Below, piece after piece: positions 8,675 to 16,876 of a stretch of 62,707 bases of DNA. This DNA comes from CAXBNV01 sp963977185. Its GTDB lineage: Bacteria; Pseudomonadota; Gammaproteobacteria; JAGOUU01. Numbering within the stretch: the stretch's first letter is position 1; the number at the start of each line of letters is the position of its first letter. The translations under genes and the position numbers were made by a program. Location: the NCBI GenBank assembly GCA_963977185.1, contig CAXBNV010000007.1:1-62707 (forward strand), read 5' to 3'. The notes beneath the pieces are model-generated. The model saw nothing but the letters and a program-made list of their open reading frames with translations, did not search any database and was not told the origin of the DNA.

Positions 8675-9310
8675 CTAGGAACGCCCCCAACTAGGAATAA
8701 GCTCTTGAGATAATCCAAGACTAGATAAAATTCGACCTACAACAAAATCAACTAAATCGATAACTTTTTCAGGCCTATAATAAAAACCAGGACTTGCAGG
8801 CATAATAGTTACGCCTAGTCTAGCAAGCTTTAACATGTTTTCTAAATGTATGGTAGATAACGGCATTTCTCTTGTTACTAAAATTAACTTTTTTTGCTCT
8901 TTTAAAATAACATCTGCTGCTCGTTCAATAAGATTATCACTCATACCATGTGCAATGGCGGCCAAGCTTCCACCACTACAAGGACAAATAACCATGGCAT
9001 CAGGAACTGCTGTACCAGATGCAACAGGACTGAACCAATCATGAAGCTCATAAAAAGTTAAGTTATTCTTATTTTTTAATTGAAAATAATTTTGGAAATA
9101 ATTATTAATGCCAGCAATATCTTCTGGCAGATTTATATCTAACTCTTGTTTTAAAACAACGATTGCTGCTTTTGAAATAACTCCATAAACTTTTATATTA
9201 GCTTCTAATAAAGCTTCTAATAATCTAATAGAATAAGCAACACCTGAACCACCAGTTAAAGCAACTGTAACTTTTTTATTATTTAATTTTAAACTATCTT
9301 TATTTAACAT
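8675..9310 (-). CDS. ubiX: Flavin prenyltransferase UbiX
   Basis: 211 residues, normal for UbiX, which joins dimethylallyl phosphate to FMN to make the prenyl-FMN cofactor of the UbiD decarboxylase in ubiquinone synthesis. Seen: the FMN-binding start TVALTGGSGVAYSIRLLEAL, the SGTAVPDAMVICPCSGGSLA region, LVTREMPLSTIHLENML and MPASPGFYYRPE. It overlaps the upstream gene mpl by 11 bases. The PubABC complex encoded elsewhere in the window uses quinol as substrate. Confidence 0.97.
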   Translation of the reverse strand: MLNKDSLKLNNKKVTVALTGGSGVAYSIRLLEALLEANIKVYGVISKAAIVVLKQELDINLPEDIAGINNYFQNYFQLKNKNNLTFYELHDWFSPVASGTAVPDAMVICPCSGGSLAAIAHGMSDNLIERAADVILKEQKKLILVTREMPLSTIHLENMLKLARLGVTIMPASPGFYYRPEKVIDLVDFVVGRILSSLGLSQELIPSWGRS

Positions 9311-10721
9311 ATTTGGTTTTTAAACTTTGAATTATATCAGGAATAATTTTTGTAAATTTTCCATTACTCATAAACACGACAGTAGTATCGATATCTTCTA
9401 TATCTTGAATTTTTGAGACTAGTTTATCTAAACTATTAAATATTTCGATATATTGATTTGAATTAACTTTTTTATCTAAAATATTTTCTTTTAATGACCA
9501 GTTAACATATTCGCCTTGATATAATAAAGCGACATCAGCAAGTTTTAATGAATCAGCTAAATAATATTTATGAATTCCTTCACGCATCGAGTAAGAACAA
9601 AAATCAACAATAGCTATTATTTTGCTTTTTGAAGTATCTTTTTTTATTGCTTCTAAAGTTTTACTAATAGCTGTTGGGTGATGAGCAAAATCATCATAAA
9701 TTTTAATATTTTTTATCTTATCTTTAAATTCCAATCTTCTTGATACACCTTTATAATATTTTAAGCTTTCTATTGCTACCCTCATAGGAACACCTGCATG
9801 CTCTGCTGCTGTAAGTGCTGCTGTAATATTAGCTATGTTATGTTCGCCTAAAAGCTCAGAACTCACATTAAAAGAATTTAACGATTTTAAAATAAATTTT
9901 CTAGCGTCTATACACTCAGCAGAATATATATTATTTAACTTATCTAAGCTTAAATTTTGAGTTTTATTATTTAAAGTAAAACCTATTTTATCTAAATTAT
10001 TATTGTCTTTTAATATATCAATAACATTATTATCATCTGCATTGAATATAACTTTTCCATAGCTACTTCCAACAGTTCTCAACAAATATTTAAACTGTTT
10101 TTTTATTTCAGTAACATTATCATAAATATCAGCATGATCGAATTCGATGTTATTTATAATTAAAGTATCAGGAAAATAATGCAAAAATTTAGGGCGCTTA
10201 TCAAACAATGAAGTATCATATTCGTCTGCTTCTATAACAAAAAAATTACCAGCTCCTAACCTACCGCTAATATTAAAGTTACCATGTGCGCCACCTATTA
10301 AAAAACCTGGCTCTAGCCCTGCATAATCTAGAATCCATGCCAACAGACTTGTTGTTGTTGTTTTTCCATGTGTCCCAGTTACAGCGATGATCCATTGGTT
10401 ACGTAAAACATGCTTGTAAAGCCATTGTGCTCCAGAATAAAATTCAATATCATTATTTAATAAATAATCAACGGCAGGATTTTCACGCCGAATAACATTA
10501 CCAATTACTACATAATCAGCGCTAGACAATAATTCTTGTTGGGTTTTATCAAAATTTTCATAATTCTCAAAATAAGAAATATTATTATTTTTTAAAATAT
10601 CACTCATTGGAGGATATAAATTAGAATCAATGCCTGTTACTTTATAGCCCAATTGTCTAGCTATTAAAGCAAGACTGCCCATAAAAACACCACCAATCCC
10701 TAATATATGCAAATGTTTCAT
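9300..10721 (-). CDS. mpl: Murein tripeptide ligase Mpl
   Basis: 473 residues of the Mur ligase family. It recycles cell wall tripeptide by joining L-Ala-gamma-D-Glu-meso-DAP to UDP-MurNAc. Seen: the Rossmann start HLHILGIGGVFMGSLALIAR, the ATP loop AVTGTHGKTTTTSLLAW (about 113-129), EADEYDTSLFDKRPKF and the C-terminal DDFAHHPTAI. The EYDTSLFDKR element and the shape of the N-terminus point to Mpl rather than MurC, and a separate MurC is encoded at 44883-46376. Confidence 0.95.
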   Translation of the reverse strand: MKHLHILGIGGVFMGSLALIARQLGYKVTGIDSNLYPPMSDILKNNNISYFENYENFDKTQQELLSSADYVVIGNVIRRENPAVDYLLNNDIEFYSGAQWLYKHVLRNQWIIAVTGTHGKTTTTSLLAWILDYAGLEPGFLIGGAHGNFNISGRLGAGNFFVIEADEYDTSLFDKRPKFLHYFPDTLIINNIEFDHADIYDNVTEIKKQFKYLLRTVGSSYGKVIFNADDNNVIDILKDNNNLDKIGFTLNNKTQNLSLDKLNNIYSAECIDARKFILKSLNSFNVSSELLGEHNIANITAALTAAEHAGVPMRVAIESLKYYKGVSRRLEFKDKIKNIKIYDDFAHHPTAISKTLEAIKKDTSKSKIIAIVDFCSYSMREGIHKYYLADSLKLADVALLYQGEYVNWSLKENILDKKVNSNQYIEIFNSLDKLVSKIQDIEDIDTTVVFMSNGKFTKIIPDIIQSLKTKYVK

Positions 10722-10727
10722 AAAATA

Positions 10728-10955
10728 TTAACCCATATTAGGAGGCAAAAGATCTAAGTCTTTTTCTTGCTTTGCTAATTTAATATCTTGATTATTTATA
10801 TGACCTGTTGGATATAAATGATTAAATTGAACTAAATGTGACTCACTTTTAGGTAACACAAATGGATTTGCTGTTACATAATTATTGTTATGCTGGCTAC
10901 AACCTACTAATAACAAAACTAAAAACGTAACTAAAATATTATTTAATAATTTCAT
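10728..10955 (-). CDS. Small lipoprotein downstream of dapA (possible BamC vestige)
   Basis: 75 residues with a lipoprotein signal ending LLVGCS, so Cys19 is the expected lipidated residue. The rest is short, hydrophilic and proline-tipped, ending LLPPNMG, with no folded domain recognised. In many gammaproteobacteria the gene after dapA is bamC (nlpB), whose lipidated N-terminal region is unstructured and binds BamD. This protein may be a reduced BamC that keeps only that part. That is inferred from position and size, not from clear sequence identity. Confidence 0.7.
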   Translation of the reverse strand: MKLLNNILVTFLVLLLVGCSQHNNNYVTANPFVLPKSESHLVQFNHLYPTGHINNQDIKLAKQEKDLDLLPPNMG

Positions 10956-10993
10956 AATAATTCTTATAAATAGTCTAAAGTAATTAAAATATT

Positions 10994-11905
10994 CTAAATA
11001 ATACCACTTTCCTGCATAGCTTTAAATACTATATCTTGATTAGTTTTTGATAATACAGTTAAAGGCAATCTTAAAATTGGTTCTTGAATTAACCTAAGTT
11101 TATACATAGCCCATTTAACAGGAATAGGGTTAGATTCGATAAATAATTTATTATGCAATGGCAATAATTGATTTTGAATTTCTTGAGCCTTATAAATGTC
11201 ATCATTTAAAACTTTATTACATAAATCAGCCATTTCTTTAGCTGCTATATTCGCAGTAACAGAGATGACACCATGACCACCTAGTTTCAATAAATCTATA
11301 GTAGTTAAATCATCACCACTTAATACAAAAAAATCTCGAGATAATTTTTTTGCTTTTTTAGATATATCGACTAATCGTGAATATCTATTTAAATCACCTT
11401 TAGCCTCTTTTATAGCGACAATATTTTCATATTGTAATAACTTTTCAACCGTTTCAGGTAATAAATCGCAAGCTGTTCTTGATGGTACATTATATAAAAT
11501 AATAGGTATATCAACTTGAGTTGCTATAGATTGATAGTGTAAAAATAAACCTTCTTGTGTGGGTTTATTATAATATGGGGTAACTATTAAAGCGGCGTTG
11601 GCGCCATACTTCTTAGCTAGCATCGTATTATTAACAGTATCTTGAGTGTTATTACTACCTGTTCCGATTATAATTGGTATTTTTTTATTAATCTTTTTTA
11701 CCGTATATTTTATAATCTGTTCTTTTTCAGATAAGCTTAAACCACTAGATTCACCCGTTGTTCCTAGAACTACTAAACCATCTGTATTATTATCTAAATG
11801 ATAATTTAATAATTTATCTAGGCTAGAGTAATCTACTTCTATCTTTCCAAACTTTTCTTGTTGCATTGGCGTGACCAATGCAACAAAACTACCTTTTAAC
11901 TGCAT
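10994..11905 (-). CDS. dapA: 4-hydroxy-tetrahydrodipicolinate synthase DapA
   Basis: Condenses pyruvate with aspartate semialdehyde in the lysine and diaminopimelate pathway. The TIM-barrel motifs are present: VVLGTTGESSGLS, YYNKPTQEGLFLHY (catalytic tyrosine), VPSRTACD and the Schiff-base lysine in IVAIKEAKGD. I chose the ATG at 11905 (MQLKGSFVALVTPM) because it matches family starts and is preceded by AAAGGGGAA; an in-frame ATG at 11947 would overlap the phoH-like gene and add 14 unlike residues. Confidence 0.96.
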   Translation of the reverse strand: MQLKGSFVALVTPMQQEKFGKIEVDYSSLDKLLNYHLDNNTDGLVVLGTTGESSGLSLSEKEQIIKYTVKKINKKIPIIIGTGSNNTQDTVNNTMLAKKYGANAALIVTPYYNKPTQEGLFLHYQSIATQVDIPIILYNVPSRTACDLLPETVEKLLQYENIVAIKEAKGDLNRYSRLVDISKKAKKLSRDFFVLSGDDLTTIDLLKLGGHGVISVTANIAAKEMADLCNKVLNDDIYKAQEIQNQLLPLHNKLFIESNPIPVKWAMYKLRLIQEPILRLPLTVLSKTNQDIVFKAMQESGII

Positions 11906-11927
11906 AAATTCCCCTTTGTAACACTTA

Positions 11928-13415
11928 TTATAATATTTTAGAACCATAGTCAGCTAATCTAGATCTTTCTCCTCTAGTTAACGTAACATGACCACTATGT
12001 TCCCAATCTGAAAAATGATCAACTGCATAGCTTAAGCCGCTATTAGTTTCAGTCAAATAAGGAGTATCAATTTGATTTAAATTCCCCAAACAAACTATTT
12101 TAGTGTTATTGCCTGCTCTTGTTATTAATGTCTTCATTTGTTTTGGTGATAAATTTTGAGCTTCATCTAAAATCAAATATTTGTTTAAAAATGTCCTGCC
12201 TCGCATAAAATTCATCGACCTAATTTTAATACTTTTATTTAATAAATTTTGTGCCAAATCTTGAACATTACCTCCTTTTGAATTACCAGAGAAACGATTG
12301 CCCTCACTTTGTAATATCACTTCTAAATTATCCGTAAGAGCTCCCATCCAAGGCGCCATCTTCTCTTCTTCTGTTCCAGGTAAAAAACCTATGTCATCAC
12401 CAACAGGAACAGTTGCTCTTGTAACAATAATTTCGCTATACAGATTGCTCTCTAAAACCTGATGCAATCCTGCTGCTAAAGTCAATAAAGTCTTACCTGT
12501 GCCAGCACTACCTAAAATAGTAACAAAATCTATGTCTGGATCTAATAATAAATTTAATACAAAATTTTGCTTTCCATTTCTAGCCGAAACCCCAGCTATA
12601 CTATTTTTTGGGCTAGTATAATCTTTAATTCCTGTTACTATAGCTTCCTGATTTATTGGATCAATTTGCTTTACTACCCAAGCAATATTACGTTCTTTAT
12701 CATAAACGAATTGATTTATTTTCCAACCTGCAATATCAGGGCCTTTAACTTTATAATAAGCCAAACCTTCCTCAACCCAAGATTCCATATCTTTACTATG
12801 ATTATCCCAGAAATTTTCATCTAACTTACAAACTCCTGTATATAATAAATCAGAATCTTCCAATACTTTATCACTAGAGTAATCTTCAGCTTTAATGCCT
12901 ATTATAGAAGCTTTTATCCTTAAATTAATATCTTTTGATACTAAAATAACATCTTTTTCAGGATGTTGGTTTTGTAAAAAATATGCTGAATTTAAAATAA
13001 TATTGTCCATTGAATTACCTGGCAGCGATGCAGGTAAATTATATGGAATCTCTTCTGTTTGTAAAAAAACCGTTCCAAGAATTTTTGCTGATTCTAATGA
13101 TTGTCTTACATTATTATCTTTTTTGTTTTTATTAATATTTAAAAAACCATTACCTATATCAAACCTAAAATCATTTAATTTTAAACCTTCTTTTATCGAT
13201 TTATTTTCATTATTTTTAATAACGCCATCTAAAAATCGACTAAACTGCCTAACATTTCTAGAAACTTCTGACAGTCCTTTTTTATGCTTATCTAATTCTT
13301 CTAAAACGGCCATTGATATAAAAATATCATGCTCATCAAAGCGCCATATAGAGGTAGGATCATGCATGATAACATTAGTATCAACAACAAAAATTTTTGA
13401 TTGTCCCATAAGCAT
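11928..13415 (-). CDS. PIN-PhoH family ATPase/ribonuclease (YlaK type)
   Basis: About 495 residues. An N-terminal PIN nuclease domain begins KIFVVDTNVIMHDPTSIWRF, and a C-terminal PhoH ATPase domain has Walker A TILGSAGTGKTLLT, the PVGDDIGFLPGTEEEKMAPW stretch and Walker B YLILDEAQNLSPKQMK. The family couples an ATPase or helicase to RNA cleavage; its exact cell role is not settled. I place the start at 13415, which has AAGGA four bases upstream; 13409 (MGQSK) is also possible. The open frame reaches 13484. Confidence 0.92.
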   Translation of the reverse strand: MLMGQSKIFVVDTNVIMHDPTSIWRFDEHDIFISMAVLEELDKHKKGLSEVSRNVRQFSRFLDGVIKNNENKSIKEGLKLNDFRFDIGNGFLNINKNKKDNNVRQSLESAKILGTVFLQTEEIPYNLPASLPGNSMDNIILNSAYFLQNQHPEKDVILVSKDINLRIKASIIGIKAEDYSSDKVLEDSDLLYTGVCKLDENFWDNHSKDMESWVEEGLAYYKVKGPDIAGWKINQFVYDKERNIAWVVKQIDPINQEAIVTGIKDYTSPKNSIAGVSARNGKQNFVLNLLLDPDIDFVTILGSAGTGKTLLTLAAGLHQVLESNLYSEIIVTRATVPVGDDIGFLPGTEEEKMAPWMGALTDNLEVILQSEGNRFSGNSKGGNVQDLAQNLLNKSIKIRSMNFMRGRTFLNKYLILDEAQNLSPKQMKTLITRAGNNTKIVCLGNLNQIDTPYLTETNSGLSYAVDHFSDWEHSGHVTLTRGERSRLADYGSKIL

Positions 13416-13528
13416 TAAGTCCTTTTTAATATTATAGAAATAATTTATAAGCTCTATATAAAAGTATGGATGCTTAAGGTACAAAAAATCAAGATATTAA
13501 TAAAAGAAATAATAGTATTTTGAATAAA

Positions 13529-14095
13529 TTAAGATAAAAGAGACTGAACTTTAAAGGTTGCATCAAAACTTTCATCGTAACACATTATGTCAAATTGTTC
13601 TTTTAAAGAAGATATATTAAGATCGCCTGAAACTTTAACCTTAACTTTTAATTTAATAAGCTTAGATTTATATTCTGATTCATATACACTTGCTTGCAGT
13701 GCTACTATTTCTATACTTTGAAATGCTAGAAAATCTACAATTTTATTTATAATTCCTGTTTCATCAATATTATTAATATTAATTTCATAAGGTATATAAC
13801 CAACATCGTCGCTCGAGGTAATATTGTCTTTGCTTTTTGTTTTTATCTTAGATATATCAATATTTACAGAATTGTTTTCTATAAATTTCGCTAAATTAGT
13901 TTCCAATATGGCGATTTGATTCCATTTGCCAGAAACTAAAATATGGCCTGTTAAAATATCATAAATCCTATCAAAACTTATCTTTTCAATATTACATTCA
14001 CTATTAGCAATATCTGCAATAAGATCAATATGATAAGATTCGACCTGACTAGACAAAGTGCCATTAACATTTATTAATAAACTCTGTTTTTCCAT
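13529..14095 (-). CDS. gcvR: GcvR-like ACT-domain regulator
   Basis: 188 residues with two ACT-like domains. The first spans about 6-80 (LINVNGTLSSQVESYHIDLIADIANSE in part), the second about 98-180 (YIPYEININNIDETGIINKI). This layout is that of the glycine cleavage system repressor GcvR. In several gammaproteobacteria gcvR lies close to dapA, as here. It encodes no DNA-binding domain, so any regulation would act through a partner protein. The first domain is divergent, so the exact role is moderately certain. Confidence 0.78.
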   Translation of the reverse strand: MEKQSLLINVNGTLSSQVESYHIDLIADIANSECNIEKISFDRIYDILTGHILVSGKWNQIAILETNLAKFIENNSVNIDISKIKTKSKDNITSSDDVGYIPYEININNIDETGIINKIVDFLAFQSIEIVALQASVYESEYKSKLIKLKVKVKVSGDLNISSLKEQFDIMCYDESFDATFKVQSLLS

Positions 14096-14310
14096 AAAAT
14101 ATTAAAACCAAAAAACTTCAATACATCAATTTTACACTAATTATATTGAAGTTCTACTAATTTTAAATTAATACTTAAAAACATATTATTATTTAAACAT
14201 TATCAATGAGTTACCTATATCTATAATTTATATTCTAATTTTGTTGTCTCAGCTAAAACTTGAGTCATATGGTTTTTAAAGAGATTTTTAATAATTTAAT
14301 TAATATTATT

Positions 14311-15267
14311 TTAAAATTTTGCCAAACTTTTAGGTTTGGATACCCCGGGTATTTGAACATTCTCTAATGGTAGAAAATGCGCTATAATATCAGACACATT
14401 TTTATACATTTGTAATGCGACATTCCCTAACTCGTTAGTAGGATCAGTAATTTTAAGTCCGTTATAGTTTTCTAACGTACCATTATTATATACTGTTATC
14501 GCTCTGTATTCCCCATCAACATTTTCTCCTTCTATCTTATATCCTCGGACATTATCAGGATTATTTACTACGGTCACTTTGTTAACCTTATTATCTCCTG
14601 CAGAATCACGTAAAATAAAAGGCTTTGGTTGTGATGTTGCTTGTGCTTGATATGCGACACTCATAATGGCACCACCAAGTCCTTGATCTTTTGAAACTGG
14701 CGCAATCTCTTTTTGTACTTGAGCTGCATATGGTTGGCCAGCAACAGAAGCCATCATTGATATTGTAGATAATGATAAATCAATAAGTTGACCTGATAAA
14801 CCTGCTTGCAAATCTGGGTTTATTTCTATAGGCACACCTTGAAATACCCCAAATTTTATAGGCTTTACAATAGTAATATGAGGAGCATCGCTTTTTTTAT
14901 GATATTTTATGTTTGCCTTTTCTAACTCTGATTCTATCTCTTGAATCATCAAATTAAGTTTCATTGTAGAAGAATCAGTAATATCTAAGCTTAATTTAAC
15001 ATAACCTTCTTTTGTGGCAGAAACACTTCCAGTTTTTATTGATTCTATAGGTAAATAACGAGCTGAAACTGTTTTTATAATGTCTTCATACTTAGCAGAC
15101 TCTGATTCAGTAAGTTTGCCATTTATGACCGCTAAAGAAATATGCAAACCACTTTTATCAATGAAACCTACCTCATTAGGAAGGCTTTGCTTAGCTTGAA
15201 TTGATCTAATTTTATTATCTAAATCAGAAGAACCAAGAGTTATGGCTGTATATGGTGGATATGGCAT
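14311..15267 (-). CDS. Probable 2H phosphoesterase-domain protein of unknown role
   Basis: 318 residues, not assignable to a named protein. The N-terminal half carries two HxT/S signatures at the spacing of the 2H phosphoesterase (LigT/cyclic phosphodiesterase) fold: LHISLAVING with His42 and Ser44, and APHITIVKPI with His130 and Thr132, each in a hydrophobic strand. The C-terminal half (about 150-318) is unrelated to that fold as far as I can see and has the stretch EYRAITVYNNGTLENYNGLK. No signal peptide. It stands alone between gcvR and a LysR gene, with 215 and 155 base gaps. A role on 2',3'-cyclic RNA ends, cyclic oligonucleotides or ADP-ribose products is possible, including in a host cell. 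Confidence 0.65.
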   Translation of the reverse strand: MPYPPYTAITLGSSDLDNKIRSIQAKQSLPNEVGFIDKSGLHISLAVINGKLTESESAKYEDIIKTVSARYLPIESIKTGSVSATKEGYVKLSLDITDSSTMKLNLMIQEIESELEKANIKYHKKSDAPHITIVKPIKFGVFQGVPIEINPDLQAGLSGQLIDLSLSTISMMASVAGQPYAAQVQKEIAPVSKDQGLGGAIMSVAYQAQATSQPKPFILRDSAGDNKVNKVTVVNNPDNVRGYKIEGENVDGEYRAITVYNNGTLENYNGLKITDPTNELGNVALQMYKNVSDIIAHFLPLENVQIPGVSKPKSLAKF

Positions 15268-15344
15268 TTTAATTACTCTTCATATATATAAATATGACCT
15301 TAGAGTAACCAACAGATGAAAAGTTCGAGACAATTAATAAATTT

Positions 15345-15411
15345 ACCGGAGATTATCTTCTTAATCATTGATTTTTAGAAACCAATCAACAACTTTGAAA
15401 GATTCTCCGGT
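15345..15411. terminator. Structured inverted repeat after the LysR gene
   Basis: Outer arms ACCGGAGA and TCTCCGGT extend with a bulge through TATCTTC/GAAAGA, and an inner stem pairs TTGATT with AATCAA. It starts 12 bases after the LysR stop (minus strand) and lies upstream of the 2H gene. It could end the LysR transcript or be a small structured RNA element. It is unusually GC-rich for its surroundings. Confidence 0.6.
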
Positions 15412-15422
15412 TTAATAATAAA

Positions 15423-16427
15423 TCAGTTACAATCTTCTACCGCATTTCTATCCTGAAGTATGCCTGATGGGCTATTAGTATTAGCACTACTACTAGTTGC
15501 ATCTATTTTTACAGATGTTGATTGATCATCTAATAATCCTTGGAAGTAAGCCAAACTAAAATCAGCTAGCTCTTCTATATTTTTAGTTAAGAATTTTTGT
15601 CTTCTATAAACAAAATATAAATTATTAGTTAATTCAGGCGATAAATCTAAAGTAATAATACTCTTTAATTGTTGCTCTTTACTAATTACGCTATATGGTA
15701 AAATAGAAATTCCAACACCACTTTCCACGGATCTTTTGATTGATTCAGGACTTGCAAGCTCCATTAAAATATTTAAATTTTTAGTTTCGACATTTTGCTC
15801 TCTTAAATATGTATCTATAGCGTTCCTAATACCTGAGCCTTCTTCAAATAATACAATTGGATAACTAGATAAATCAGACATACTTACTTTAGATTTAGTT
15901 GCAAGCTCATGACCTACCGGTGCAACAACACACATTTTATCATAACTAACTTTCTTGCAGCATAATGTTTTATGCTCAGACGCAGCATCGGTAACAACCA
16001 TATCAACCATTCCATTTTCTACTAACTGGCTAAGTCTTATACTATCGGCAATTTTTAATTGTATTTTGATCTCTGGATTAGCTTTTCTAAATGCAATTAA
16101 CAAATCAGGTAACATATAGTCGCCAATTGTTTGTGTTGCCGCTATTTTTATAGCGCCTGTAACATTATTAGTCTTATTTTTTACAGAATTTTCCATTTCA
16201 TTATACATATCAAAAATCTTTTCAGCATAATTAAACATTAAACTTCCTGCATCAGTTAATGTTATTTTATTATGCAGTCTATCAAATAATCTTATATTAT
16301 ATTCTGATTCTAATTGTCTTATTTGAAAAGTAACTGCTGGTTGAGTCATTTTTAAAACATCCGCAGCTTTTGTAAAACTTAACATTCGAGCAACTGTATG
16401 AAAAACTTGCAATCTCCTATCTGACAT
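15423..16427 (-). CDS. LysR-family transcriptional regulator
   Basis: 334 residues. The winged helix-turn-helix is clear at 1-60 (LQVFHTVARMLSFTKAADVL, TQPAVTFQIRQLE), followed by a periplasmic-binding-fold effector domain (about 90-295). It resembles the CysL/YeiE/CbbR branch of the family. A tail of about 35 residues rich in serine and threonine follows the effector domain and ends NAVEDCN, unusual for LysR proteins. The target genes cannot be read from the context: the neighbours are a TusA-like gene and the 2H gene, and neither is divergently transcribed from it. Confidence 0.9.
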   Translation of the reverse strand: MSDRRLQVFHTVARMLSFTKAADVLKMTQPAVTFQIRQLESEYNIRLFDRLHNKITLTDAGSLMFNYAEKIFDMYNEMENSVKNKTNNVTGAIKIAATQTIGDYMLPDLLIAFRKANPEIKIQLKIADSIRLSQLVENGMVDMVVTDAASEHKTLCCKKVSYDKMCVVAPVGHELATKSKVSMSDLSSYPIVLFEEGSGIRNAIDTYLREQNVETKNLNILMELASPESIKRSVESGVGISILPYSVISKEQQLKSIITLDLSPELTNNLYFVYRRQKFLTKNIEELADFSLAYFQGLLDDQSTSVKIDATSSSANTNSPSGILQDRNAVEDCN

Positions 16428-16625
16428 AACTATATATTCCTTTATGATATTTAATGATATTTAATGAGCTTTATTTAATTTATAAATAATTGCTTTGTAT
16501 TTACTGCTGCTTAATAAAATCTTACTTTATGAAAACAATTTTTTAATTATATATAAGATCTAGCACATATATCATGAACATGACAAATTTTGGTAAACTC
16601 TAAAGTAATAATAATTTGGCTCTTT

Positions 16626-16862
16626 TTATAATGCTTTTGTTTTTTTTATATAAAACAAGAACTCATCATTATATTTTTCAATTTTTAATAATTCATTTTT
16701 TGTTTGTTTTGAAAATAACTTGAAATCTCCTTCTGAACTAGGATCAGTTGTTTTTACTAATAAAATCTCGCCCCCCTCCATATTTTTTAAAATTTTTTTA
16801 GCTTTTAGTATTGGAATTGGGCATAATAAATTTTGAGCATCTAAAATAAAATCATATTTCAT
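16626..16862 (-). CDS. tusA: TusA/SirA-family sulfur carrier
   Basis: 78 residues with the family signature LDAQNLLCPIPILKAKK, where Cys14 in CPxP is the persulfide-carrying residue, and a second-half TTDPSSEGDFKLFSKQ. TusA relays sulfur to thiouridine synthesis in tRNA. Several TusA paralogues exist in bacteria, so the specific acceptor is uncertain. Its start is only 14 bases from the start of the divergent bepA-like gene, so their promoters must lie inside each other's 5' coding sequence or overlap heavily. Confidence 0.9.
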   Translation of the reverse strand: MKYDFILDAQNLLCPIPILKAKKILKNMEGGEILLVKTTDPSSEGDFKLFSKQTKNELLKIEKYNDEFLFYIKKTKAL

Positions 16863-16876
16863 AATTAATTTAAGTA

